Below are positions 34,838 to 46,426 of a DNA stretch of 64,000 nucleotides, piece by piece. The position numbers and the translations under genes are program-made. The stretch spans positions 17,979,713-18,043,712 of the forward strand of contig BSYO01000015.1 in the NCBI GenBank assembly GCA_033239525.1, read 5' to 3'. Under the pieces are notes generated by a model. It was not told the origin of the DNA and did no database searches. It saw only the letters and a program-made list of their open reading frames with translations. This DNA is from Nepenthes gracilis (lineage: Eukaryota > Streptophyta > Magnoliopsida > Caryophyllales > Nepenthaceae). Position 1 is the stretch's first letter. Each line of letters starts with the position of its first letter.

Positions 34838-36953
34838 GTATAAATCGGGGAAGCAAAACAACGAAGAAGGAGGAGAGGAAAGAGGGAGAAAACGGCTTGC
34901 CGAAATTGCAGCGACGAACCTCCCCTATTTTGCCGATCGGTTGGGGGCACCAATTTCCTTCTTCCTCTCGGTTCGCCATCATCGGTTTCGCTCACTTCAC
35001 CCTCTTTAAAAAGAAAAATCGTTGCTTTCTTTTCTCTTCTCTAGAACTAATTCTTTTTCGGGGTGCTTGCGGTCGAAACCAGAGAGAGAAGGAGCAAGAA
35101 AGGCATAACCAAGGGTCTTCCATTGCTGCCATTTCCAAGGAATATCACCGGAGTTGCCGAAGCCACCGCCGTTACATTTCTCAGGCAAGTTAATTTGAGT
35201 TCTTGATTTAAATCCGTGACCTTCCTTCTCTAATTTTTATGTCAATTCTTTTTATTTGTGAATCAAGATGATGAAAGAATGGTTGTATATGGGTAATTTT
35301 TGGAGGAATTCGGTGATAATGGGCTATTAGGAAAGAAATTGGGAAAAACAAAGACGCAGCAATGATGTTAAAAGATCCGATAAATTGAGGGTTGTAGATC
35401 AAATTGGGGCATGATAAATTATGTAATAATGTCATAAATTTTCTTTATTTTGCAAATTGAAAGTGAAAGTTGAGAATCGGACGGAAGATGCATAAATAGA
35501 GGGCTGAGCTCTGTTTTGCAAAACAGCCATGAAAATAGCGTGTGTGGCAGCGTGAGGTGTGTGTGGGTGAGAGAGAGGATAGCCGTGGTGAGTGTGAAGC
35601 CATGTGTGTAATCGGCTGCTGGCTGTGTGTGTGAGGTGTGTGAGTTGAAGGGTATCGGCGTGTGTGAGTAAGAGAGGGGACGGCTATGGAGGCGGTATAT
35701 AAATATAAATATATATATATTTGTATATATATGTGTGATAGTTAATTGATTTAGAAAAAATTGGCAATAATTACTATTCAATTGGATTTTGTGGAATTAA
35801 TTGGATAGTTAAATGAGATGAATGGTAAAATTGAGGATATTTTGCAACCTTAGAAAGTGAGGTTGGGACATCAAATAAGTTTAGAAAGGATTTGGTCCAA
35901 TGGGAGAGCGTATGAAAACACTAAGGTATCTGGTCGAATGGGAGGCTACGATACCTTAGTGTAGTCTACACTTATTTGATACTGATTTTCGTATCATGGT
36001 GATGATGAGGTATATTGTGGAGAGATGCTTATAGCCATGTGACCATCGTAGGAGGTGATATCAGGGATATCATTTGGCGAGGGGTATTACAGATGGTATC
36101 GGCATGCTACGGGTACAGCCTCTGGGAGGACTGTAGGGGTAGTTAGATACCATGGATAACCTCGTTGCACTTACCCAACCGTTGGGAGCGTAAATACGCG
36201 GCCTTTAGTTCACGGTGGCAAAATAAGATCCAAGAAAATTCTTATTATATTTGGTAGAATCTATGGGTCGGATTTTACGATATTTGAATTCAGTGGAATC
36301 CATATTGTTTCCTTGTATGCGGGTTTCAGGTCGTTCACGCTAATATTCAAATTAGGAGATCCCTTTTTATTTCTTGTAAGATCGGATTCTAAGGGATCTT
36401 ACCTTTTATTGGTAAAGTATTATAATCTTTGATACATCATTATTTGGAGTGATCTGCCTCTCTTGTAACTTTGAATTGTAGATACAATTAAATATATTTT
36501 TTTGGATATATTGATCCGTGGAATATTATATTATTGTTCGTAATTCTTGTTACACTTTGTCTATACTATATATTTGTGACCGTTATTATCATTTCCTATT
36601 TGCGTTCGGATTGATGTTACTTGTTAGGCATTTAGTTCACTCTTACTATTTTTCTTATGTTCCAGAGTAGCAGGTTAGATGAGGATGACTCTAGAATTGG
36701 GTAAAGAGTTGTGGCAAGGAAAGAATTGAGGCCCAACTAGAAATATTATAGAACTAATGCTCTAGAGATATATTTTGACGTTTTGCTTCATTTTATTGGG
36801 ATACTTTTGAGACAATATATTTTTTTTTCAAATCTATTTAAATATGAGGATGTTTAGAGTATTATGGTTGCATTTTATTGTATTGAGATTTTGGATTTAT
36901 TCTATGTGATTAGGTTCGAATATTAGTTATGAATTTGGGTAAGAGATGTTACA
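34615..36953. mobile_element. Solo LTR nested in the gypsy pol gene
   Basis: 2,339 bp beginning TGTGACGACC and ending GATGTTACA, flanked by GAAAC (34610-34614) and GTAAC (36954-36958), a 5-bp target duplication with one mismatch. Removing it brings the RT side and the RNase H side of pol together. Inside are an AAT microsatellite and GA-rich DNA followed by AT-rich DNA. There is no gag-pol coding sequence. Its middle (about 36000-36240) matches the reverse complement of 42480-43000. It is therefore a solo LTR of a long-LTR element, inserted after the Tat element. Confidence 0.85.
34797..34837 (+). repeat. (AAT)n microsatellite
   Basis: About 13 AAT/ATA units inside the nested solo LTR, next to TA-rich DNA. 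Confidence 0.85.
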
Positions 36954-36958
36954 GTAAC

Positions 36959-37948
36959 GGCGAGCTAGCCAGGTATTACTTTAACTCATTGAAGGCCGTC
37001 TTGCAATCTGCCGTCCATTAGAACCCGTTTGATTTGTTTCCCTTAGAGCCTTAAAGTATGGCTGACACTTGTCACCAGACTTCGCTAGGAAGCGGGACAA
37101 TGCAGTCAATCATCCAATCAGTCGCTGGACATCCTTGATATTTCGTGGGTGAGCCAAATCTACAAGGGCCTTGATTTTCTTTGGGTTCGCATTGATCCCT
37201 TGTTGGGAGATGATGAAACCCAGAAATTTTCCCAAAGCTACCCCAAAGACGCACTTAGCCGGGTTCAACTTCAATTAATACTCACGGAGCACCTCAAACG
37301 ACTCTACCAGATCGCGGATCTAGTCACCTGTCGTTCTGCTCTTGACGAGCATGTCGTCAATATAGACTTCCATATTGCGGCCAATCTGTTTCTCAAATAT
37401 TTTATTTACCAACCGCGGGTAGGTGGCTCCTACGTTCTTCAGTCCAAATGGCATCACCTTATAGCAGTAAACTTTCTGGTCTGTCATGAACGAGGTATGC
37501 TCTTCGTCCTCCGGACTCATCGAGATCTGGTTATAGCCCGAATAGGCATCCATGAAACTCAACAGCTCAAATCCGAACGTCAAGTCTACCAGCAGGTCAA
37601 TCCTGGATAAAAAAAACTGTCATTTGGGCAGGCTTTGTTAACGTCGATAAAATCGATGCACATTCCCCACTTCCCGCTGCTCTTCTTTACCATGACCACG
37701 TTGGAGAGTCAATCGGGGTATTGGACCTCTCTAATGAATCCGGTATTTAGTAATTTCTTTACTTCCTCCCGGATGGTGATCAACTTTTTTACTGAGTGAT
37801 TTCTCCGCTTCTGTCTAACGGTTTTGTCCGGGTCAAGGCCCAACTTGTCGATAATTACCCAATCCGGAATCCCAGGCATGTCAGCGGGAGTCCATGCGAA
37901 GATGTCAGCATTCCATCGTAAGAATGTGATCAGCTCTTCGCGTAGCAC
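36959..37948 (-). pseudogene. gypsy reverse transcriptase remnant
   Basis: From 37948 leftward on the - strand: DIFAWTPADMPGI is the start of gypsy RT. KKLLNTGFIREVQYPD is followed by a stop near 37709. Next come MCIDFIDVNKACPNDSFF near 37640-37670, FMDAYSGYNQI, KVMPFGLKNVGATYPRLVN and the catalytic MEVYIDDMLVKS (YIDD) near 37345. PAKCVFGVALGKFLGF lies near 37240, after which stops increase and the nested insertion interrupts the gene at 36954. It is inactive. Confidence 0.9.
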
Positions 37949-38056
37949 ACCTGTGAGAGAGTCGCCGATCCGTATGCACTTTTCTGGATTTTTCAGATTC
38001 AGTGGGACTAGGTCAGTTGCCTCACCGGACTGCGTCTGCCGCAGGGTTATTTCGTC

Positions 38057-38772
38057 TCAATGGTCAAGTTCTCCTACCACTCTGGTGATGTCATTAGGAG
38101 TAATTTGGAACATGTAGCATGTTTGCCGAGTGACTTGATCACCCAGCACTTCGCCCACACCGTACAGCGTTGGAAATTTTATTTTGAGGTGTGATATTGA
38201 AGTGACAGCCCCGAACGCTGTTAGGCATGACCAGCCTAGTATTGCGTTGTATATAGAGGGCAAGTCGACTACCAAGAAGGTAAGTGTACGACTTGCCATT
38301 TTGGGTACCTTCCTAGGGTGAATTCTAATCGGATCATCCCTTGAACGGGCACCGACTCGTTGTCAAGGCCGTACAATGGGCCTTCTACAGGTTTTAATTG
38401 ACTCTTTTTTAAACCAAGTTTAAAAAATACATCGAGATAAAACAAATCGCGAGAACTTCTATTTTTAATGAATACTTGTTTCATCTGGTAGTCAACGCTA
38501 CTATCGGAAACAAGTGCAGAAACAATAAGGGGGTCTGCATGGGGGGAAACTACATGTGCAAGGTCACTGTCACTAAAACTGATGACGGTGTCAATAGTGC
38601 ATTGCTTCTGCCTCCCGGTGTGCTGGTCATTGTTGTTCGTCGGGTTCTTGATCGGCTGGGTGGTGATCATGTTGACCACTCCTGCTGCAACCTGCGATCC
38701 TTCTCCACCCGTAGTGCCAAAACTCTGACTAGAGCTTTTAAAGAACCTGGTGAGATGGCCCATTCTGATCAA
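38057..38772 (-). pseudogene. gypsy protease-region remnant
   Basis: 38772-38269 and 38299-38057 overlap in different frames. Recognisable Tat-type protease-region segments are DPLIVSALVSDSSVDYQMKQ, where the catalytic Asp region would lie, FKLGLKKSQLKPVEGPLYG, and VVDLPSIYNAILGWSCL before the RT. The canonical D(T/S)G triplet reads DSS here. Broken by frameshift. Confidence 0.7.
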
Positions 38773-39730
38773 TTCCTCAATCTCCCGCTGAAGGGTCTTG
38801 CAGTCCTCTGTGGAGTGCCCGGGAGATCAATGGAAATCGCAATAGTTGGCTGGATTTTTCCCCGCTGCCTTCTTAAGTGGTTTTGGCCACTTAAGAAACT
38901 TCTCCCCACGGATCTGCATGAGGACGTTTGAGCGGGTGTCAGTCAAGGGTGTTAGGCTGATGGGCCCGTAGTCCTTGCACTCTGACGGTCCGATCCTGTG
39001 GTGCTTTCGACGGGAGTGATCGCCACCGTTGTGTTTTCTCTTTCCTTCAGGTGGGAAAGAGCGAGGCTGTTTAGGCAAGTCAGGACATTTAGCCTCGTTG
39101 GCCTCTTCCGCTGCCGCGTAAGCCCTTGTGATAGACTCCGCTTCCCGAAAAGTCTGCAGGTTCTTATGCGCCAGGTGCCTGAAGAATTCTCCATGCGCCA
39201 GCGCTGAGATGAAACTGTCTAATTTCATTTCCTCCGTGAGTCGGAGGATTCATCTAGCTTCTGCCACGAAGCGATCCAGGAACCTCCGTTGGTTCTCTCC
39301 ATGCTTCTGCTTAATGTGCGACAGATGTCATGGCTGCTTTTCCTTCATGTGGCTGGAGGCATACTAGGACAAGAAGAGATCCGTAAGCTCCTAAAAATTT
39401 CGGATTGAGTCCAAGGGGAGATGATGGAACCAGATGTCCGCGTCCCCTTTTAAGGTGAGCGGGAAGTAGCGACACATGGCTGCATCCTCCAACCCTTGTA
39501 GACCCAGATGGGTGCAAAAGTGGGCGAGATGATCGACGGGATCTGCACTCCCATCACAAGAATCAAGGGCTAGCATTTTAAACTTGGCCGGTAGGGGATG
39601 GTTTAAGATCTCCGCTGTGAAGGGAGATCTGTTGATATTGACTATGCGCTCATCGTCTTTGAAGACGCGGTTCCATATCTTCTCCATTCTCGAATCTGCT
39701 GGAATGACATTAGCAGATCTTTTGAATTTG
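38773..39730 (-). pseudogene. gypsy gag remnant
   Basis: 39687-39391 contains the retrotransposon gag signature (PAKFKMLALDSCDGSADPVD, LGLQGLEDAAMCRYFPLTLK, then GDADIWF). A stop follows at 39391. The frame resumes at 39228-38827 (LAHKNLQTFREAESITRAYA). YCDFHRSPGHSTEDCKTLQR near 38770-38835 is the zinc-knuckle-like segment typical of Tat elements. Non-functional. Confidence 0.85.
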
Positions 39731-40275
39731 AGGTATGCCTTCCACTCTATTCTCTCCTTAGCTTGTCCAACAGCCGGGTGGCTGCTATCACCGGCAGATC
39801 TAGCAGCCCGGGAGGCTACCTCCTGAGCCTGGGGCCCAGATTCTACTCAGGAGTATCTGGGGTTCCTCCGTTTCTTGCTTTCCTCCTGGGTAGAGCTGGT
39901 TCCCTACTCCTCACGTCTTAGATGGCTTTGGGCATGTGAAGACTCCGGTGCGGAAGCGTTGGTTAGCCTCCTTGTCTGGACGCCGGTGCTGGGGCCACCG
40001 CCGGTGCAACCCCCAACTGTGCTTACTCTTAGCGGGAGCAGAGTATCTGAAGCATCCTATCCGTGTTGTGCATATGCTCTGTCAGGTTTTGGAAAAAAGA
40101 TGCTGGAATTCCACCGGCTATCTCGTTGACCACAGTGCCAATGGCATGGTCCTAGTTTGGTGAGGCCACATCTCGGGCTTGCTCGCTCACTTGCACTCTT
40201 GGGTTCACCATTTTGTTTGAGGGTGTTGGTTGGAAAGAGCTTCTGGGAAACGTAACTGGCTTCTTGTAAGCATTT

Positions 40276-40291
40276 CCCACAGACGGCGCCA
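40276..40291 (-). promoter_or_regulatory. Primer-binding site of the gypsy element
   Basis: On the - strand TGGCGCCGTCTGTGGG follows the right LTR after one base. Its first nine bases match the complement of the 3' end of plant tRNA-Asp; the rest differs, as is common in this group. Confidence 0.7.
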
Positions 40292-40292
40292 A

Positions 40293-41395
40293 TAATGCAT
40301 ACCTAAATCCGACTTCGAACAGATTCGGATTCGCTTGATGGTTTGGATCCGACTCCTTTTACCGAGTCTAGACCCTGCACACCACTACAATAAACAAGAG
40401 GTCAGGTGTCGGCGACATGTTGTCCCATCGAAAATACTCCGACGCTCAAATCAGCAACAAGCCTTCGAACTTCAAGAAGGTAAACTGAAACGTAAAACGA
40501 GATAGGGAGCGAGATTAAGATTGGTGGAAGTGTTGGCCTTTAGATGCTAGAGATGTTCCCGTGACTCGTCGAGAGTATGGTTTTCCAACTTGATGTTCGC
40601 AGGGAACAAGTGGAAAGTTACGTCTTCGAAGCATGGAAGCTTAGAAGGACCGACCTCGGGGAGTAGGCGAAGTCTCTGGAATCTGAAGGCTTGGAGTGGG
40701 ATTAGCGAAGTAAACGATTGCTCGCTTAGGTACGAGTGTTAGTATGCTCAAGGATTTTTCTGTGGTAGCACTGCGTTGTCTTTTTTGCGTCTATGTTCGT
40801 TTTTGTGATTGTGTCCTCCATAGTGGAGACTCTGTGAAGTTATATAGACGGTGAGGAGGGCGACCTTCCTTAGCCAAGAAGGCGTGATCCCTGCTTCATG
40901 TTGGGTGGCCTTCCTTGAGCAGAAAGGCTTGACTGGCGCAATCTGATGGAATTGTTTCCTTTCTGAGCGGATAACGGGTCTTCAGATTATTTGCCTTCCT
41001 TCTGTACTTTTATTACCATTAGTGTCCATTGTAGACAGGAATAGAGAATCTCGCACCTTCCTCATTGGAAGGACGCTGAATCCGTTGATACCTTCTTTAG
41101 AGGAGATCAGCTTCAAGGAATGCGTGAAATCAGGAAAAATGACCATTGCTTATCGTGTACGGAAACATTCGCCAAACTGGGCCTAGCCCATATTAGGTTT
41201 TTTATCTTTTCGCGGCCTGCTACTATAGTGTATCCGGTCAACAGGAATGTTGACCTTCTTGAGGGAGCGTGTTGGCCGCCTAGTTGGGGCTCCATGCGAT
41301 CAACGTTAGCGTTGACCGTCTAACGCGCATCTGGGCTTTTCTGGACTTTGAGTCGTTTTTCTTATTGGGCCTGCCTGCTATGGGCCTACCCATCA
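40293..41395 (-). repeat. Right LTR (element 5' LTR)
   Basis: Collinear with 28344-29445. It starts TAATGCATACC (first dinucleotide decayed from TG) and ends CCTACCCATCA. A TATA-like CTATATAAC in element orientation lies at about 40838-40846. This LTR would have driven transcription of gag-pol toward lower coordinates. Confidence 0.92.
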
Positions 41396-41798
41396 TGTCC
41401 GAAAGTCGTAACTCAAAAGAAAGCCCCCACGGCTTAAGGTTCAAAAATCGTACAATCTATAATCGCCCACCAAGATATGGGCCAGCCCAATAGCTCATCA
41501 TGAATGGTCCCCTCAGAACGACCCATGACCCTTTTTCTGCACATTGAGAAAACTTGTCATAATTGGTCAGTATAAGCCTAGCAAATATTCTAAAAATATT
41601 CGCCCACGATTTGTACGATCTCTCATGAAGTAACAACTGTCATACCGAATGCCTTCCATAATCATATCAAAGAAGGAAATATATCCTTTGATCAGTCATG
41701 GTTATCGTAAGAAGCACCTACGATTGTATAAATCGTTCCCAAAAAAGAACCTGTCATTGACAATCACTCATAATTATCTACACAGCTCAACAATCTCG

Positions 41799-43180
41799 TG
41801 TTATAACGACCCTAGTTTGAGTACCCAAACACGACCCAGACCATCCAAGTGAAAGTCTCGAATCATCCAAAATCATCAGTTATACGTCATCAAATAATTT
41901 AAATGAATTCAATGCAATTGCATCACTATCATCTAAAACACCATCAATAATCATCATAAATATATCATTATATAAATATCTATAATAGTAATAAATAAAT
42001 TTAATAAATGACATCGATATTCAAAATATCAGTCATCATAAAGAAAATCTAATAAAAGTCGAACAGTAACTGAACTAATAAAATTTTAAATCTCTATCTT
42101 GAAAGCCTCAATCTCTGAGATCACTTCTACCTGGAGTCTACACAATAACACACGATCTCTTTTATCCTAATATCAACTTGTTTATTCTGGAGCCAATAAA
42201 ATATAAAAGTGAGTCGAATACCCAATAAGTAAAAATAAACAACAATAGAGGAATATAATTAAGTATCTCGAACGATAAAATAATAAATAAAATTAATAAT
42301 AATAGGAAATATACCAACTGCTGTCTGAGATTCAATAACAAGTTAGATCTACAACCCCAAAATCATATGAACAATTGGATATTAATAAGGCAACATGGAT
42401 TTTATTGATTCCGATCATCAACTTAATACGAGGTCAAAACCGCACAAATGATAAAAAATTTTCATCAACCTTATTCTACCATAATGAATCAAATGCCGCA
42501 TATTTGGGACCCCCAACAGTTGGGTAAGTGTAACGAGGTTATCCATAGTATCCCAATACCCTTACAATCTACCAGAGGCTATACCCGTAGTATGCCGATA
42601 CCACCCGTGATACCCCTCGTCAAAGAATATCTCATATATTATCTCCTATGATGATCACATGGTTATAAGTATCCCTCCTCAATATTAACAATCTCGACCA
42701 ATTATATAAGGTAACAAGAATTCGATTATTTGTCCAATTTGAGGTCACGAATATACAAGATAATAAAAATCTCCCCCAACCTTATTCTACCATAGTGAAC
42801 CAAAAGCCGCGTATTTACGCCCCCAACGATTGGGTAAGTATAACGAGATTATCCATGGTATCCCACTACCCCTACAGTCCTCTCAGAGGTTGTACCCGTA
42901 GTATACCGATATAATCCGTGATACCCCCATCAAATGATATCCCAGACATCATTCCCTAAAAGCTTATACATGCAGCTCTAGAAAAGTCCTAATCCGTTTT
43001 ATTATAAACATCTCTCCTCAATATCAACGACCTCAACCTTCAAAATTGAATCGATATTGAAAAAGTACAAACTACTTCACGGTCTCACGAACTCCAATTT
43101 GTCCGGTTACCATAGAATTTCTATGCACTCTCCTTTACGAATGACAATGCAATTGTGGAAATATATATATATTTATTTAT
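41799..43180 (-). mobile_element. Partial LTR related to the nested solo LTR, reverse orientation
   Basis: On the + strand it begins TGTTATAACGACCC at 41799, matching the inverted end type of the solo LTR at 34615-36953. The reverse complement of 42468-43000 aligns with 36000-36240 (shared GTATGCCGATACC, CCCAACnnTTGGGTAAGT and GGTTATCCAT-type words). Its far end near 43.18 kb is indistinct, so it is probably truncated. 41396-41798 is unassigned DNA between it and the Tat element. Confidence 0.65.
42468..43080. repeat. 311-bp tandem duplication inside the partial LTR
   Basis: ACCTTATTCTACCATA begins at 42468 and again at 42779. Both copies continue through the same ordered words (CCCAACnnTTGGGTAAGT, GTTATCCAT, CAGAGG, CCCGTAGTAT, TATCTC...CAATAT). 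The copies differ by scattered substitutions and small indels. Confidence 0.8.
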
Positions 43181-46100
43181 TTATTTATATTTAAGGATTG
43201 GTTAAATATAAAAAATTACATTAGAATTCTAACTATTTTAAATTTTAATAAAAATGATGACTAAAATGACAATAATAAAAATATAAATATAGTCTAAAAA
43301 TAAATAAATTATTATTAGGTATATTTTTTTCTATTTTTATAAATTATAATATTAAAAATAATTAATAAAATAAATATAATATAATATATTTTTATAATAT
43401 TTTATATAATTTTATTTTTTAATTTTTTTATTATTACTTCGTGCCTATCACGACATGCCTTAGAGGCATATCCAACCTAATATAAACAGGCCACATGCTG
43501 TATTGGGCTTAAACATATACATGCTATGTTGTGTCAAGTATAACCCATGAAGTAAATATGTCGTGCCAGGCATAGCCTATAATATAAATATTTTTTATAT
43601 TTTAAAATTTTTACTATTAAAATTTTATTTAATGGTGAAGATAAGATTATGCCCCCAAATCCATGCCAATAGAGCCACCACCTCTATAGCTCCCTCGACG
43701 CTATCAATCATTAGTATTGCCACCACAATCACCACCACCACCATCACGGCCACTAACACGGCCATGGCCTCAGTAATTAAAAAACATTGAGAATATCTAT
43801 TCCTATTAATTTGACATTAATAATTCTCTCCCTCTTATTATTTATTATTTTTACTATTGTAATAGTAATTTTTTACAATAAAATAATTTCCGTGCATCAA
43901 TATATCACCAAATAAAGATAAACAACTAGTATACATGTAGTAACTACTGTCCCAATATTTTTTTATTTTTACTATCAAGTTAAATATTTATAAATATTAA
44001 TATTATAAAAATAAATTTATAAAAAATAATATATTTATTATATTTTTTAATTTTTATCATTAAATTTTTATTAAATAGTGAATATTAAAAATAAACCAAG
44101 TGATGGGTACTGATATTTAAAGTCCAATCCAAAAACTCATTTTCATGAGTTGGGCTCTTATACCATAGAGACCCAGAAGGCCGATTCAACCTAAGAAATA
44201 TAGTGGCTATGGAGTCCATTAAGGCTCAATGACTCATGGTAACGGCCGAGGACTCTACTAAACATGCAAAATCGGCGTGCCAGAGTTTGTGGCTGGTCCT
44301 ATCAGACTGTAAGAATTGATGAATGTGATATCTTAGGAAAGATAGCAGTTTTTATAGAGTACGTGCGTTTTAAGAGGAGCAGATGACTTTCAAAGTTAGT
44401 AGGTTTTGCATGGTGATATAATGGGTTTTGCGGAGTTGTCAGTAGGCTTTCGTACATATGTAAACCCCTTATTGAGTAGGTGAAAGCCAATCAGTATAAG
44501 TACGCAGAACAAGCTCCAGAAGAAACCATGATGCAAAAAGAGAAACACAAAATAAGACGCCATTCTGCTCTCTGTTTTCACTCCTGTAAATTTAAAGTTC
44601 CTTGCAACCAAAATTGCCATTCTCGGATCAAAAGTCCCCGTGATTTTTTCCATTCATTCAAAAAAGGATTTTTCACATAAAATACTATATTCTACTACTT
44701 TCTCTCTCTCTAAATTTTACACCTGCATCCTCAAAATCACTTCTTCTAATCAAAGAGGACCACCCATTTTCTTTGTATTACACGAGTCCATATTTATTTA
44801 TACGGTGGACAAGTCCGAGGACACATTTGTATCCGAGGACATATTTGGATCTCCGTTCGCATGAAAAACGGGATTTGAGGACACAACACCAAGTTTATCT
44901 ATTTTAAAATTATAAAAAAAAAAAAAAGTAACCAAAACTAACTGTTTTACTTTTAAAAATAATAGTACTTGTTTGATTTGAAAGTCCTATTTATATGATA
45001 TATATTAAATTTTGAAAAAAGGATGCATGAAGAATTTTATTTTTATAATTAGATAATGTAATATAAGGTATAGTAAACATTATCTAAATATAAATCTTCT
45101 AGATTTTTTTTAAAGTAAGGTCCATAATTATTATAAAAAAAAACATAATATATGTCTATTAAAATACTATATAGATATTTTTCTTATACCATTTTAACAC
45201 ATAACATTGGGTGCAATAATGTTTTTACTATTAAATTAGATATTTAATTCATATTAATATTATAAAAATTTTATAAAATATTATATAGAATTTTTATATA
45301 TTAAAATTTTCGTGATTGGGATTTTATTTAAATATATCTCTCTAAAAAAATATGTGACACATAACACTCATATTTGTAAAATTATCTAATAAAAAGAAAA
45401 AAAAGTTCAATGCAATTAAAAAACTAATTTATAGATTTTTTAAATGATTTATAAATAATATAATATGATATATTTTTATGTAAATTTATTAACATTATTT
45501 TTATCAATATTTTTAAAAAATTGATAAATAAATAAATAAATAAATAGGCGCCGGGTAGGATGCGTATGAGCAATTACCCAGAGAATTTAAAAATCAACCA
45601 GAAGAGATTTCGTGCGGCCAAGCAGGTTAGCACACTTGGAAAGAGAAGCAGGAAAGGTCGCCGTCGACAAACAACGGTCGGAAGAAGTGAAATTTTCCAA
45701 GAACAGATGACGACGCATTAATTAAATGAAAACCGTCCACTAACCATTTTCGTTGAACAATTATTACAAAATAAACGCAATCAAAAGTCATTTCCAAGAT
45801 CCACGTAAGCAAATCATTAGTTTCTGATCAATTATCGAGCTCCAAGCCCTAAAAGGACAAAAATCACGAGTGGGTTTTAACTGGTATATGAATTTGGCAT
45901 ATGATAAACCATTGATTTCGTTGAAGTTTGTTCCTTTTTTTTCTGGATATGAACCCCAATTGTGATCTGAGCTGTTTTGAGAATCGTTGGAACTTGGATT
46001 TGGTTTTTGTTTTATAGTTTTTGTTATTGGTATTCATTATGAAGTTGAGTTCGGGCTGATCACGCGTAATATCATTTAATTCTTTTGGCCAATTATTCTC

Positions 46101-46426
46101 TTCTATATGTTTCTTACTAATTTTAGACGTTCTTGTTGTATTTAACTGGTATATATCTTTGATAGCTCTACAGGTTTCTGTGTTCCTGATAATTGTCAGA
46201 AAGCGGGAAATGTTTTAAGAGGTTTATGATCGGAGAGTTCATTATTTTGTTTTCCAAAAATTTGAAATGGAATTTCTCCGGATTGATAAGTGTTTTCTTC
46301 TTTAGTTCTCCCTTTGATGGGGTGTCCGATTGCTTCAGAGTAGTCTTATACTAGTGTTTTATTGTGTTTCCAGTGCTCTGTTTTATCACCCCCTTGGAGG
46401 TTGCAACTCTATAGCAGCGTTCAGCC
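43181..46426. other. AT-rich intergenic DNA upstream of the kinase gene
   Basis: 43330-43600 is the second copy of the dispersed repeat at 28030-28260, inverted. 43945-44100 and 45210-45320 share an AT-rich family with TATTAATATTATAAAAAT. An ACC-rich microsatellite lies at about 43715-43745 and an AAAT/AATA tetranucleotide run at about 45520-45546. 45560-46426 probably contains the promoter and 5' UTR of the kinase; no start site could be set. No gene is supported. Confidence 0.5.

Larger units (their letters stand above)
28344..41395 (-). mobile_element. Ty3/gypsy retrotransposon, Tat lineage, coding strand -, with nested insertion
   Basis: Two long direct repeats (28344-29445 and 40293-41395, about 1.1 kb each) flank a coding region on the - strand in gypsy order: gag, protease, RT, RNase H, second RNase H, integrase. 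The primer-binding site lies beside the right LTR and the polypurine tract beside the left, as this orientation requires. The second RNase H and an antisense ORF near the 3' LTR point to the Tat lineage. gag and pol are full of stops. The LTRs differ at roughly one base in nine in the first 360 bases I compared, so insertion is old. Flanking pentamers TATCT and TGTCC match only partly. Removing the nested insertion leaves about 10.7 kb. Confidence 0.95.

Noticed and set aside
28339..41400. Target duplication of the Tat element (TATCT / TGTCC)
   Set aside because: Only three of five positions agree, so it cannot be claimed as a duplication without an empty site.
43563..43790. 75-codon ORF with Thr/Ala-rich tail
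   Set aside because: The tail is translation of an ACC-type microsatellite, and the rest is AT-rich repeat DNA.
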